A stretch of DNA of 64,000 nt from Mactra quadrangularis (lineage: Eukaryota; Mollusca; Bivalvia; Venerida; Mactridae): NCBI GenBank assembly GCA_025267735.1, contig CM046304.1:21207381-21271380 (forward strand), written 5' to 3'. Below the pieces are notes generated by a model that saw only the letters and a program-made list of their open reading frames with translations, did not search any database and was not told where the DNA came from. Numbering within the stretch: the stretch's first letter is position 1; each line of letters starts with the position of its first letter. Positions 47,785 through 61,137 of this stretch are shown piece by piece. The position numbers were made by a program, and so were the translations under genes.

Positions 47785-47920
47785 AGAACATAAAGGCATA
47801 GTTCAAGCGTGAAAAATCATTTTAATATAACTAGGTCGGCATATGTTGTCTCCCTTTAAATTTGCTTACAGACATAACTTGTCTAGCAATGTCACACCTC
47901 ACTAGGTGGCACTTTTGACC
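47785..47920. repeat. Dispersed repeat, copy 2
   Basis: AGTTCAAGCGTGAAAAATCA TTTTAATATAACTA, GGCATATGTTGTCTCCCTTT, CACACCTCACTAGGTGGC. Matches 27795-27925. Confidence 0.6.
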
Positions 47921-48359
47921 GAAAACAAACCCGCCTTCTACTTTTATAGACTCCACCTTCAATACCTTGGTGTTTAGGACGAAGCTAGTCGATTCAAAGA
48001 TCATTGCAGTACTCATCATAAATATTGTAAACGCGCCGAGCTTCCTTTAATCCATCATGGTCACCCATCACTATAATTAATGTCCAGCGGTCTACGTTCT
48101 GACCGTAAAAACTCGCTTGCACATATGGACTCTAATAAGAGTATACATGCCTATAATTATGCAGTTGCACATGATCATTAATGAGGGCACAAGGTGATGA
48201 ATTAGTAATGGTAAAACAGAAAATAAGTAAACAATAATTGATGACAAGTTTAAGCATCTTACAATTATTAAAGTGAAGTTTCTCCTCCAAATTCCCGAAT
48301 GTCGGGTTATAAGTGGCTTGGGTTGACTTTACGTTCTCAGTATGCGTTCTTTCCGCTAT

Positions 48360-48785
48360 AGTCTGCCTGTCTTGGTGAGAGAGTCCATGTCTGTCTAGGT
48401 CTGCCTGTCTGGGTCTGTCTGTCTTAGTCTGTCTGTCTTGGTCAGAGAGTCCATGTCTGTCTTGGGTCTGTCTTGGTCTGTCTGTCTTGGTCTGTCTGTC
48501 TTGGTCAGGGAGTCCATGTCTGTCTTGGGTCTGTCTTGGTCTGTCTGTCTTGGTCGTGAGTCCATGTCTGTCTTGGGTCTGTCTTGCTTTGCCTGTCTGG
48601 GTCTGTCTGTCTGGGTCTGTCTGTCTTGGTCTTTCTGTCTTGGTCAGGTGGTCCATGTCTGTCTTGGGTCTGTCTTGGTCTGTCTGTCTTGGTCGGTCTG
48701 TCTTGGTCGGTCTGTCTTGGTCTGTCTGGGCCAGTCTTTGAGTGCCTGTCTTGGTCAGTCTGTGCCTGTCTGCCAAGTTCGGTCT
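48360..48785. repeat. TGTCTGTCTTGGTC minisatellite with higher-order unit
   Basis: Short units (GTCTGTCTTGG and variants) are grouped into longer blocks that each contain GAGTCCATGTCTGTCTTGGG TCTGTC. Stop codons are absent in several frames of both strands, giving open frames up to 229 codons (Asp-Arg-Pro-Arg-Gln-Thr type on the minus strand, Ser-Val-Leu-Gly-Leu type on the plus strand). These follow from the repeat and are not supported as genes. Confidence 0.85.
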
Positions 48786-50719
48786 CTTGCATTTTCGGAC
48801 TATTTCCGGCCTTTTAGGCATTTCAATCTATTTCGGTCCAATTTTCAATTTCGGTCTCTGGTTGCATTTCGGTCTTAGTTGCATTTCGGTCTATTTTGCA
48901 TTTTCGATTAATTTGTTAATGGTAGATCTATTGTTATTTTTTGCGAACTATATTTTTATCGACTTTACACCAGTTTTTGTATAGAATATTTTTCAAACCG
49001 GTTTACGTTTAGAAAAAATTCTATGATATATGCATTGTGTCTTATTAGGCAAATTTGAACCTACGGTTTTTAACTTTTTTTGGTGAAAATTCTAGGGATT
49101 CACTTAATAATTCTGTACTAGTAATTAGACATCAGTAACTGGCATATTTTAAACTATTGTCAATAGTTGAGCAAAACAATAAGTAAATGTATGGATGCAC
49201 ATTTTGTACTTCAATTCGGTCTAAACAGATGTAAAATCTGACTGATCTCTCCTGATTGTGGAGATCATAAGCAATTATGACAAATGTATAAGTAAATCTC
49301 GCATTAGACACGTCCGAGTCCGTTGGAAATATTGCCCCAAACCTGTAAAAACGTAGACAACATTTTGTGCGAACGTTTTGTTCTGTTCTGGGTTTTTTTC
49401 TGTATTAACTAGTCATGTAAACATTTTTAAAGTAAGGCAACTGTTTGAATGGCATTTGTATGTACGATATCGTACTGGATTGAACTATAGGCCCTCAAGA
49501 TACAGACTGGGTGTACTTTTCTAATCGATCAGAGTTACGTGGACGCTTGCATAATATTTAACAAGCTTCCGTGTGTCTCAGATTGAAAAAATAAACTCAA
49601 AACAATATCTGATAAAAATGCAAACAGAGCATTGTTTTTGTACGTACGTGAGATATTTGTAATCAAGAAATACTACAGTGTATACAACGTACTCGGAAAA
49701 CCCTGGATCCGCAAACCTTACTCTAATTAAATAATTTCAGACTTTACACCTGTTAGGGGCTTTAACTCATATTACAATACTAACCCCGGATCGATTGTAA
49801 GCTTAATTTGTTGACAGTGAGATAAGTCATATTATGTACTTGTCTTGCGAAGGTTTTTAAAGTTTAAACAAACAGTTGAGCTTTTTTAAGTACGAACTTA
49901 TTCCAAAAAGAACGGCCATTTTCGTAGTATGTATTAAAATGATCGTCGAAGATTTCCGAGTGAGTACGAATAGTTTCCGCGAGCCATTTTAACAAACCAT
50001 AACATGTCAATCTGGATATTTGTACCCAGTAACTTATGACGAATGCGAAACCTTTAAGCAATGAAATTTCACTATAAGAACCATCGTAAGTTCTACTATG
50101 GTCTATATAACGTAATCGTCTTCATATAAGGGCATTGTTTTCATATCAAGCGTTTGGGGGAGGGGGGTAAAGATCTTCTATTATACAGTCGTTCACGTAC
50201 TTTTCCTGATTTTAGAACACAACAAAATTTAAAATTGCGACCAGACGCAGAATGATTGTAACACGTGTCTTTTCGCTCCAAGATATTAAAATAAAGCAAT
50301 TGGCTCAACCGAAATCGTGAAGTAGTTATCAGTGGTTGTAAATATTTAATATCTTTATTAAGGCCATAAAATTGTACACATTTCCATAGGCCAAATTGTA
50401 ATACTTCAGTTTAAACTTTAATTTTGATCTTCACAACCAATTGAATAGATTCAATTATTATGTACCAAGAAACAGCGACTTTCAAGTTCCACAAATCATT
50501 AAAGGGCAAAGGCCTAACGTCTACATGTAGTTTTTATTGTTCGATTGGTGGAATAACCATTAAAGTTCATGTGTATTGTGTTAAGAATCAACGATTCAGA
50601 CCTAAATTGTAAGAATCATTATAAAGAATGCCCGCGTTTGAAAAAAAGATAGTATGCTTCGCTCAATTGTACTCATAAGCGTATAGAATAGAAACATATA
50701 ACAAACGTATAACATTGAA

Positions 50720-50845
50720 AACGGAAACCGTCGAACGATCACGACAATTGACAGAATAAGTCGATTACAAGTAAACACGCCATTCTCTTTAGCATGAAAC
50801 AACTTCAAATTCCGCTTCGAAAATCAGATTAATTTCCGAATGGCC
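50720..50845. repeat. Dispersed repeat, copy 1
   Basis: GATTACAAGTAAACACGCCA TT.. TAGCATG.. AAACAA or AAACTA.. CCGCTTCGAAAA. Matches 57850-57965. Confidence 0.6.
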
Positions 50846-51916
50846 GATCATTATGAGGATATGATGGTATATATTTACAAATATGTACTTTTACAAATTA
50901 GCTATTTTACTCTATGTGCTATTTGGTGTCATTCCATTATATATCCAGAGAGAAAAATCGGCGAAAATTCTAATTTTTGTTTTACCTATTAAATGTTGTC
51001 TTAGACCACGTGATATTATTTATTATTGAATGCCTTTTGTGTTCCTAATGATTATGTTGTGTTATAGCGTGCACGCGCGTGCACTTCACCAGCAAGTTCA
51101 TTCAATACAAAACACTTGACACAAAATTCATTCTTTGTTTTCTGACTTAGGATGACTTTGCTCGTAAGATTAAATTTATTTTGCAATAAATTCATAACAA
51201 TTAGGGGTGACTTGGTCCATGTATCGCAACAACAAATATTTGCAACAACTATTTTTTTCATCGTATTAATCGAGAATAGATATCAATGCAAGCGTCTACG
51301 TACAGGGAACTAGAAATCATTTCAACCAATCAGCAAACACTTCCTGAATATCAGATTTTAAAATATCGTAAATCTAATATTCATTCACGATTCATTATCA
51401 GTTTTCAAGATTACTACGGCTAGTTTGTGATTTACGCATTGCGCATGCGCACTATGATATCTTAACTGTGACAATTTATGAACTCGATCGTGGGAACTGA
51501 TAGTAACTCTTCTCAAATTAAATAGTTTGCATAAAGACAGGGAAAATTGTCTGTAAACAATGAAATTCAGCTAAATACCACATTGGTCATTGTAAAAATC
51601 TTGAATTTTTTATAATTTTTAAATACCAAAATGCTTAATTTGAGAAAAAATAGATCTCTATAATATTAAGATCAGTCTTAATTTTTCTTAATTTTGCTAA
51701 CAACGAACTTGACTGTGCATACAGCTATGGTTAAAGAAAGCATTGATCAAACAACGACGTTGCAACAGATATTGATCTTTGAAGTAGTTCGAATCCTCTT
51801 TACCTTTAAAAGTTTGCTACCACCTATACGTTTGCATTTCTTTTTTTTCTTTTTTATGTACATATACCGTTTATCAAGACGAGCATCTTAGTTAAAACAC
51901 AATCATGTCAACTTAC

Positions 51917-52155
51917 TTATCGTTCCCGGAAAGATAAATCTCTGGATTTGCTATTAACCAGTTACTAGGAGCATACTTCTGTCAGTGACTGACAACTGCC
52001 CTAAAGAATAATTAAGAATCAGTAGAAGCAAGGAAATTTGCCGTAGTAATTAGTAAATAACAAACTCCACGAAAGTATGTCCGCCCAGGATTCGTTATCA
52101 CGACCCACCGATCAGGAGACATGTGTGCTACCTACTGAGCTAGCCAGGTGGGCTA
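51917..52155 (-). mobile_element. SINE family B, degraded copy
   Basis: AACCAGTTACTAGGAGCATA CTTC, CTGTCAGTGACTGACAACTG CCCTA, CTCCACGAAAGTATGTCCGC CC and CTGAGCTAGCCAGGTGGGC on the minus strand; the tail is missing. Confidence 0.75.
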
Positions 52156-52961
52156 TACGGAAGTGATACTGTATCACCGGACCACGATCTCAGCTCGACT
52201 GCATTTTCAAACAGGTTTGATGCATGCATGATTTATAGTATTTTACAAGTAAAATGTAATGAATTAGATCCATATTTCAAATGTCCTGACTTTCTACGAC
52301 AGGGTCTCGACAGGCACTCGACACAAATCCTTATCACCATATTTATGATGCTTGCATGAAAAGTACATTTACAAACACTTTGAATTATTGCACATTACAG
52401 CAAATACGCTATTTCATTACAGCTTAGTCTAGTCCCAGGTCTCTAGCCCAATCAGTAGCGTGTATTAATCTGGGATTGTGAGTTCGATTCCCGAGCGGAT
52501 CTAAATAACTAAATAGAATTTCATTAAATAATTTCCGTACGACTATATTGCCTGTTCAACTGCTGTATGACAATATGAAAATTGCTTATCACTGAAGACG
52601 GTATAATGCTTTCTGCTAGTTCAAAACTTTGGTACAGAAATCTAAGCCTTTCTAGCGGCAGTAGGTAGGTCAATTGACCACAGTAAAGTAACTCAAAATT
52701 GACGAGGAGTGACATATCAACACTCCATAAAACACTTCAAAATCACCGATCAATTATCAATTCTGTGTTAGATCTTTTGGTTTAAGTTTAAGTGAAACAA
52801 TTTTAAAAGACAGTGTCAGAAATGCTTAAAAATTGAAACCCTTGACTCTCGAGTTCATTTTCTGGACGACCTTCGAATAGAACACTTACTGTGTACATGT
52901 AGTTTCTTGCTCAATGAATCAAAATGGGTGGTAAGAATTATGATTTTGAATAACTTGTGCA

Positions 52962-53205
52962 CATTTTCACAAAAAAAACTTACGAAAACAGTTATCGTAA
53001 GTCAATGTCATAATTTCGCAATTCAAAGTCAGGTGGATAATAAAAATAACTACCATAATTATGATATTCAAAAAGGTATACAATTTTCTACATAATTCAA
53101 TAATATTTGGAGTAGATTGGCCAAAAATGACCTTATCATTAATGTTTCTCGTTTTAGATTACGATGATATTTATCGTAAGATTTTTTGTGAAAAGCGCCA
53201 CTGAT
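52962..53205. mobile_element. TTTTCACAAAA TIR element, copy 2
   Basis: Left end ATTTTCACAAAAAAAACTTA CGA and right end TCGTAAGATTTTTTGTGAAA AGCGCC are inverted copies. Same end type as 28815-29055. Confidence 0.55.
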
Positions 53206-55737
53206 TTGTAAGATACCCAAACATATTTCAGGCTACGACTCTTCAGTTCTCTTGAATGGCCATCAATGACTCGATCCATCGATTGGTTTAGAACTAAGTG
53301 ACTATACAATGTATACCACGCTTCAGTTCGGCTTATATAGCAAACACCCCTAAAACATACGAGTATACGCAGTTCAGTCAACCTGTTGAACATATTTGCC
53401 ATCTGGCTTTCCATTTAAACACCATTTTCGCTAGTTGTAGCTTTTGTCCTTATGAATAGTAATGACAACTCATGCAGGGACATGCAACTACAACCTCCAA
53501 CCATTTTGTGCTTAATTAACATTTTATACATACAATGAGAGCTAGACAACACTATTCCAACCTAAATACAATCAAGTAAGCATTGTTCTATATTCGTGCC
53601 ATTCTAGTATTCGTGGTATTCATGAACTATTTCTTAGAATTTATTGATTTGTGGAATTTCCAGGAACTCTGTGAAGAAATTGTTAAATTTAATATACGTG
53701 TTTTCTATTGGCGCGTTATTTTAGTAGTTGTCTGTCACGATGTATGCATTCATGTGTTGTGTTCATACGAGATATCGTTTAAGTCGCTTACGTTTACTAA
53801 ATATACGTATATGTAGATGTATACTTGCATTTAGTAGTTTTTTACTAAGAAAGAAGACGATTCTAAGAACAATTCTTGAAGTCTTTGAAATAAAGACTTG
53901 GAGCTAAGGCTTTATAACGTAGTTTTCTATAAATATATTTAATATTCACCTGGAGTCAATGATCAATCATTTAGATATGTGTTTTCCCTTCATCGGGTGC
54001 TCTTCGTACAATGTCATTCAAAAGTAAATTTACACTCGCGAAAAACTCGGTTTTCATGAACACAAAAAATATATTTTATTTTACATCTATCTACGCATTA
54101 AGATAATTAATGGCGTTTGTAACATTTGAAAGGGGGAAACGATACTTTGTAGAATTTAAGTTGTTGTACATGTGACAAATATTTGAAAATATGCTTTTAA
54201 TTTCTCAAATATTGGTATTACATAAGTGTTTAAGTAATTATGTAAGTCACTTGTGGTCAACTATTTGCGATTGTTGCTAGTGGGGGTAGGTAAAAGAACG
54301 GAACTGACATGGATGGTACACGATTTGCTGCCATTTGTAGTGGACATTTGACCTTATTAGAAAGCTATACGGAAAGCAACATATGAATAACGGTCTTTTA
54401 TGTGTAACGGTCTTTGAATGGGCTGTTTGACGCCATCTTGATTTTTACAGCGAGCGCTTGCAATCGTTTAATAGCCTAACAGCGAAGCAGGCACTCGCTC
54501 AAGCGCTCGCATTGTTGAACGCACCTCCGGTTTGTCCAATGAAAATATTTTCAGGTCACGGCAATCGCCAAGTAGTTACGATCCTGGATAGAAATGTCGT
54601 AAATGCGACATAAAGCACTACAGAGCAAATTCAAGACTTTCGCTTCTTCTTCAGTGTCGTCGTAGAGTTTACGATTAAATATTAAATCAACAGCAAAAGT
54701 CGGCTATTTAACACGTGCCCCAACTTTCCAAAAGTCAAATATTGATAGCTTTCGAAGCTAAAGCCATTTAATCAATTTTAAATTCCATAAACAGATCGTT
54801 ACACACGCGGCGTGAGAACTACAATTTGATTGGCTCTGCCTTGATTAGAGATAACCAATCAGAGCGCTCGAACTAACTAACCAATCGGAATGGCGGTAGA
54901 TAAACAATGTTTTTAAATTGTTTTAGTCCAGCTGATAGGGTTTATATATAACAAGTACAATTTGTATTTAATTTATGTAGGCCGATATATTTCACCCTAT
55001 TGTGTACTTCATTGCAATAAGATTTCATTTTTCATTTACTTGACTCTGTTTTCAAGGACCCTTTAGGAATAAATAGCGGATCGCTACCGAACATGCTCTT
55101 AAAAACGAAACCCGCGATATTTGTTGCATGAAATTAATACGATCAGGCCACAAGAAATTGACCATAAGTTCTACGGATTTTTCTTGAAAGTAATGGGGCG
55201 AGCGAGCGAAGAAAAAAATTAAAAAATCTTAATTCAGTTGCTTTATACAGTGGTTTGAACAAATTTTTATGAGCGAGCGAGGAAATAAAAATATTTTTTT
55301 GTAAAAACCGTCAAAATTAAGGTTCGAGCCAAGCCATAGAACACAGTTGTTGTGGCCTCATCTAACTTTATAAATGCTTAACGAACATCAGTCTATGATC
55401 AAATTAAAACACCGAGCGCGAAATTCAACAAACCTGCGACTTGGACTCGGTTTTCATATGTTAAGTTTTTGCCCAAGACTCGATGCATAACGGACAGTAA
55501 AATATAGAACACTTGCAGTGTGTGAGGGGTTTTATTGTTTAGTACAATTTCTATTTTTTAGACCAAAGTTTGCAAGCTAATTTAACAGCGGTATTATTTA
55601 TAGTCTGCGATTGGACGGCTCATTTCAAATTGCGTGACATAGACTATGTAAACAAGTTACGTATCATAACAATTTCGTCATTAATATGATGATGAGAAAA
55701 GGTCATCTAAACGTGACACTCGTTTGAAAAAGGCCAG

Positions 55738-55796
55738 ATCTAAATTAGCGAGTAGGCGAGCGGAAACTTTTAGATCGGGTTTTAATCAGATTGCAA
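55738..55796. repeat. Dispersed repeat, copy 2
   Basis: TCTAAATTAGCGAGTAGGCG AGCGGAAACTTTTAGATC then GGGTTTTAATCAGATTGC, near-identical to 35795-35860. Confidence 0.65.
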
Positions 55797-56061
55797 ACAA
55801 CGATACTTCGTCGTACGACATCTGAATACACGAGACCACGATTATCGTTGTAATAAATATATGATACTTGAAGTCATACTAAAACCACTTATACTTTCAA
55901 TAGTTTTAAGATATATATTTACCATAAGATAAGATCTTGTAATGAATAGGGAATTCCCCTAAAATGAACATTATAATGGTGATGGAACATCCGGAGATTC
56001 ATTTTTAATTTACGAATGTTGAATCACAGCAATTGCAAGTTATTAGGTATTTCCGTATCGA

Positions 56062-56345
56062 CCGTAGGAGTTGAGGTACAGTGGTAGGACGCACGTTTAG
56101 GGAACGAGAGATTCTGGGTTCGAATCCCACTAGGGGCACTACTAACTTTCTTGAGCAAGAAATTTACTTGAAATTGCTTCACTCCACCCAGTAGTAAATG
56201 AGTACCTGCGAGGGTGCGCCAATTTGTCGGCTGAACTTACAAGCGGAGTAAAAGACTCCCCAGGGAGATTGATAGATAGATACCAATAGCCCGATGACCA
56301 GGATAAGAGCTGTTAAGTCAGTACACGTGCGTTAGCATGAAACTT
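56062..56345 (+). mobile_element. SINE family C, copy with tRNA-like head
   Basis: Head GAGGTACAGTGGTAGGACGC and B-box GGGTTCGAATCCCACTAGGG, then ACTTTCTTGAGCAAGAAATT, GCGGAGTAAAAGACTCC, ATACCAATAGCCCGATGACC and AGCATGAAAC. Distinct from families A and B. Confidence 0.7.
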
Positions 56346-59300
56346 ATGACTATAACATGCCATTACATTTTCACATTACATCTAATACATGTCTTTTGCA
56401 AAAAACTGGACCGACTTGAAGCTAAGAGCCATTTACATATACACGTATACTCGTACGATACTTCACAAGTCGTCCATTACAGTTCCGAGGACCGTCAAAG
56501 CGTTAAAGCACTGAATTCACAGAGTTGGAAGTTTTATAGTATTTGTATATGGTCGATGTTTATTTAGAAGAAATGACCTTAGACGTTGATACCAGGTTAT
56601 CAGAAGCTATAGGGGTCATACTAAGTACCACTCGTTGACCCTAAGGTTTAATCTTTAAGGTAGAATCTGAGGTGATTAGTAACAAACCTTTACTATGTGA
56701 ATGTATTTACATGAACAATATTTTTTTTTGGGGGGGGGGACTGATTTATGCCGGCAGCCGATGTCATCAACAACGGTCATTGCTTAATAAAAGCCAATAT
56801 GACATAACCCTGCTACTGACTGCAGTATAGTGCGTAAATATTGACCCCGATCTGACCTTTCACATTTGCATCTAGTAATTATATCCCGACGAAAAATCAG
56901 TACCACGCCTGTTCTACACTTCGGCAGCGATTGTAAAATTATAGAAGTATGCTTGTGTGCTAAATTTTAGCTTATGACCCTCACGACCACGGTGTAATCG
57001 AACATTAATACTGTATTCGTATTCAATGTAATGAATATTTTTGCATAAAGGTCAGGTCGGGGTCAAACTTTACGCACAATATCAATGTTTCACAACATCA
57101 GCATGGGTTTTTACATCAATACAGGAAGTAAAATCTACTGTATTTATTTAACATTATTAAAATATGAGCAGTAACCAGCGTTATAAATCATCACCAGTTA
57201 CTATCTATAATCTTTCATTAATACAACCTCAATGTCACACAGCTATTCAAGTGAAATTTCAAATCTAAAGTCACACTGCGACGATTTTTTTATTGGAAAC
57301 GTTCGTTATCTACAGACGTTGTGTCAGACAACAGCACTGCCTTAAAACTAGGACAAAACATAACAGATATAAAAGGCTCAACTCGCGCCTATAGAAACCA
57401 AAATTGTGATTAGACGTCGTTTGGTTTTTAATCGTCTGCTATCAGAATTTATTTGAAGACATTTTTTTTTATCTTTTTTATTATTTAAAGAGTAAATTCA
57501 AATTTGGATGTGCTCGTTACAATTTGCTTACTTTTTATCTCATGTTCAACAATTTAATCGAGTTAATCGAGAATATTTTTCAAAATTTGGATTTTACATA
57601 CCAACGAGAGGTAAGAATTTTTTGCATCGCATTTGTATTTTAAAGGGTATATATACGTCAATTTCTTTTTATTGTTCGTATGACAAAGTTACTACTACAG
57701 TGTGTGTGTGTCGTGATAGAAATAAATCATTTAGACGCAAATCGCATCAGTAATTACATGCGCAAAATTCTCTGATTTTGAATTTCAAAAAAAAATGTTA
57801 AAAAATCTGTTTCGTAAAATTGCATTCGTAATCAACTAAGAAAACAGAAATAATCGAACGCTAATGAAGATTGACGGAATAAATAGATTACAAGTAAACA
57901 CGCCATTAGGTATAGCATGCAGAAACTATCTCCGAAGTCCGTTTCGGAAACAAGATTTATTTTCGGTTGACCAACCAAATAATTTATGTAATTTTACAAA
58001 AAGTCTTTGTGTTATGGTAATTTGGATGCATGAACAATAAACAATTATCATACTTTTTTAAATTTATGTGGCATAATCATAATGATATATAGACGTATAC
58101 ACTTCGCTCTTGTTTCAGAATTTATATGGAAAACAATTGAAACTTCGTTAATTGACATTTTGAGCTTAGTTACTAGGTACCGGATATAAATAAATCAGGA
58201 AATAAGGTCACGTGATATTCAGAATGTAAACAAACTCCTGTATTTTCATCAAAATCTTGCAGCAGTCAAAAATGGAACAAAGTCATGAGCTATTACATTT
58301 CTAGGTCCTTAAATGCCCGTGTTAGCCTGTTTATAGTGTATGCTTTAAGTTGCTTTATTTTGATTTATGCCCATATAAACACTCAAATTCCCACAGAGAG
58401 CACACTTCATAGTGTAACGGTACCAGAACCAAACCCTCTGCAAGCGAATGTCAACCTTCTTTAACAAAACGTGGTGATCGAAGCGCGGTAATTAGAAGGT
58501 TCCTGTTCGAGTCTTTATTACTCGTGAGCACACGTCCGCACACTGCTGTACTGTCAACTACATGTACATACAAGGTATAATCTGGTTAAATATAATTAAC
58601 TGTTACACTATTACATATAATGCATGTTTGCCCAAACAAATTGTTTACACTCGGTAAAGACCTCAGATAATGAGTTGAACGTCATTTATTTATTAACTAA
58701 ATTATACAGTAAAGTTCCGCTATTAAGAGTCATTCGAAACACCTCGACCTTTCATGAATTCGTAGCGAATGGCCGAGGAGTTCCGAATGTATTCGGAGTA
58801 TCAAAGTCGTCGGTCTTAATAGCGGAGTGGTCTTAATATAAGGAACTCATTTTTCTTCCACAATTAAGAATTGGAGACTTATAAAACGTCAAGTTGTGTA
58901 TGATTTTGCTATAACCAATGAGGTATTTAACGTGAAACTTTATTTTGTTCAATAAAACCCAACAGAAACAAGAAATAAAAATATGGAAGACACATATGGG
59001 AATGACATTTGGAAGTACATTGATGAACTTATCAGTCAAGTGCCTGAATTTATCGAACCAACGATTCTAAAGCTTACTATCCTGGTTTACTGAAATAATG
59101 ATACAAAATTCAGCTAAAATGCCACCTGAGTGTTTTGCGTATAGTCTGCCGACGATGCATTACCCACGATTTAGGCTCAAATGACCAGATTTCACAGCCA
59201 ATAACCCAGGGAACACTTTTGCTAAGTTGCACCTTTGTTACACAAATAGTGCCAAAGTAGTGGTTTTCTAAAAATGCCCCATTTCAATAAAGTGGACTAA

Positions 59301-60046
59301 AATGTTAGTTTTTAACAAGATAGAGCTAGTAATGGGCTAAGTGTGACATGCTGCATATTCATTATTTGAGAGTACCTGGTGTCCTCATTTGGGATGATTT
59401 TATATATCGAAGAGTATGTATGTCTTTGGCAATGCTTTTTTTATGAAACTATGCAAAAAATAAATGGATCTACTTTGTTTGCTCGCGAAGAGTGGTTCAA
59501 AGGGGAAGTAACTCTGTACGGCTTTTGATGAATGAAAAACATGGATGTTTTCGTGGTAGGAACTTTCGATCGAATTTTATTTTCTTATAAGTGAGTAACT
59601 TTTTTCTAATACTGATCATTTTGTGCGGATTAGATAGATCTTTCATCGTATATATATGGTCTGGGGTATCTGACACCCCTGGGTCATACTGTAATTTGAC
59701 ATTGAAAATGAGATTTTTTATATACAACGAGGAAAGATTTTATTTAGTGGTGTGTAACCTATAAACAATTTCCCCAACGACCATCTGTGGTCTATAAAAA
59801 ATAGTCTGTGTATAAAAGCAAGCAATGTGAACATAAGTGGGTATTGAAAGTTTGGTTTCACTAAGAAATATTTTGTCTATAGATGAGTTTGTTTACGACA
59901 AATCTGTGATCTTTTTTTTTAAAAAAGTCAAGGACAAAAGTATATTATTAAAGATAAAGCACATTATTTTTATACAAAAACATCTGTGTATCAATACAAT
60001 GTTAAACATAGTCAATGTATTTTGTTTTACGCCATATGTTTTGGTT
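56346..60046. other. Intergenic region, no gene seen
   Basis: AT-rich, with a T9G9 homopolymer junction near 56722-56740, one dispersed repeat copy (57850-57965) and a short foldback at 58690-58840 (AAGTTCCGCTATTAAGAG at the left, CTTAATAGCGGAG at the right). Confidence 0.4.
57850..57965. repeat. Dispersed repeat, copy 2
   Basis: GATTACAAGTAAACACGCCA TTAGGTATAGCATG, CCGTTTCGGAAACAAGATTT ATTTTCGG. Matches 50720-50845. Confidence 0.6.
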
Positions 60047-60655
60047 AGGTTAAACGCCGTAGCAACAAATTGTATATAATCACCTCACAGCGGTCAGACA
60101 ACTTACTCAGCGTTCCAAGAAAAGCTGAATTTCTAGATTTAATACCAATTCTCTGTAAGCACTTTTTGATGTCTCTGTAAGGGACTGGAAACACACCTCT
60201 TCAGAAATCTTTTATTTTTTGTCAAATAACCTGCCTTAACATGCATACAAGTTTCAAACATCAATATAATGAAAAAATTTAATGGTTGTCATGGTAACGG
60301 TAACCCCTCAAAATAAGCCTGGGAAAGTGTAATTTTTTGTGAAAACATGCATGTTTTACATTCAATAAAAACCAAAATCAATCAATTGATGTAGATAATT
60401 TATTAATTATGACAATTGTTGCCATGGTAACCATTTTCCAACTTTTGCGCCAGATTTTGTTACCTCTAAGTATGTTTAAAGTAAACATACCAGAACATTT
60501 TTTTGAGTCTGGTCATTTCCAGCCGATTGAAGTGCTTATGGAGAATAGGTGTTAACTCATGATCAGTACTAGGCGCATAAATCCGTCAGTGAATGCCAAC
60601 TGATGCACAAGATTTAGAATCACTGGTAGAGAGGAGAATGACTGTAAACATTATA
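60047..60655 (-). mobile_element. SINE family B interrupted by an insertion
   Basis: Left part 60047-60150 (AACGCCGTAGCAACAAATTG, CAGCGGTCAGACAACTTACT) and right part 60545-60655 (GTACTAGGCGCATAAATCCG TCAGTGAATG, GAATCACTGGTAGAG) are contiguous in other copies. Confidence 0.7.
60151..60544. mobile_element. About 394-bp TIR element nested in SINE B
   Basis: Ends TCTCTGTAAGCACTT and AAGTGCTTATGGAGA form imperfect inverted repeats; CATGGTAACGGTAACC and GCCATGGTAACC motifs lie inside. Confidence 0.6.
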
Positions 60656-61100
60656 GTTTGTCTTTTTTTCGGCGTAGCTGTCTAATCTGACCTTGATGTA
60701 ATATGTAGTCTTATGAAATTTTGAATCAAAATACAGCAGTGAATACTTAAAACACTCAATCAAATAGCCTAAGAAAGATATATTACAACGGTATTGAACC
60801 ATTTCGTTTGGGACATATCAATGGAAACTGGAAATGCAACGTGGTCATTAGTAAATAATCTTCTGAATTGCTTACTTTAACAAACTTTCTGTGAACTGAA
60901 ATAATTAATAGCTCGTGATACAGATGTTTTGTTAATTCACGTCGTCATATCATGCTTGTCTCCTAATTCTACGCCGTTGGTCTTTTTTAACGACATTTCT
61001 GGTCTAACCCACATGCGATTTTAGTTATAACCATCTCTTCCGCGTTCATATGTACTAGTCTCATGTTACAATTCTGAGTTCATATTAAATCAACATTTCA

Positions 61101-61137
61101 TTTACCGCCGGCCTGAAGGCCGGTGGTATATTGGAGT
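61101..61137. repeat. GC-rich hairpin repeat, copy 2
   Basis: TTTACCGCCGGCCTGAAGGC CGGTGGTATATTGGAG, reverse complement of the 13888-13928 sequence. Confidence 0.7.

Larger units (their letters stand above)
44278..51916. other. Region right of ATG12, no gene seen
   Basis: Holds ATG12 upstream sequence, a diverged repeat (45170-45380), a dispersed repeat, the TGTCTTGG minisatellite and otherwise AT-rich DNA. The open frame at 49864-50061 (minus) has mixed composition but no recognisable family or flanking exons. Confidence 0.4.
52156..56061. other. Intergenic region, no gene seen
   Basis: AT-rich with scattered GAGCGAGCG motifs (55195-55290). A tRNA-like B-box remnant (GTGAGTTCGATTCCCGAGCG) lies at 52440-52505. 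TIR element and dispersed repeat listed separately. Confidence 0.4.

Noticed and set aside
48132..48878. Proteins of 229 and 146 residues
   Set aside because: Low-complexity translations of a minisatellite on both strands, with no splice sites or conserved domain.
49864..50061. Possible minus-strand gene of 65 residues
   Set aside because: No domain recognised and no neighbouring exons; a chance open frame in AT-rich DNA is as likely.
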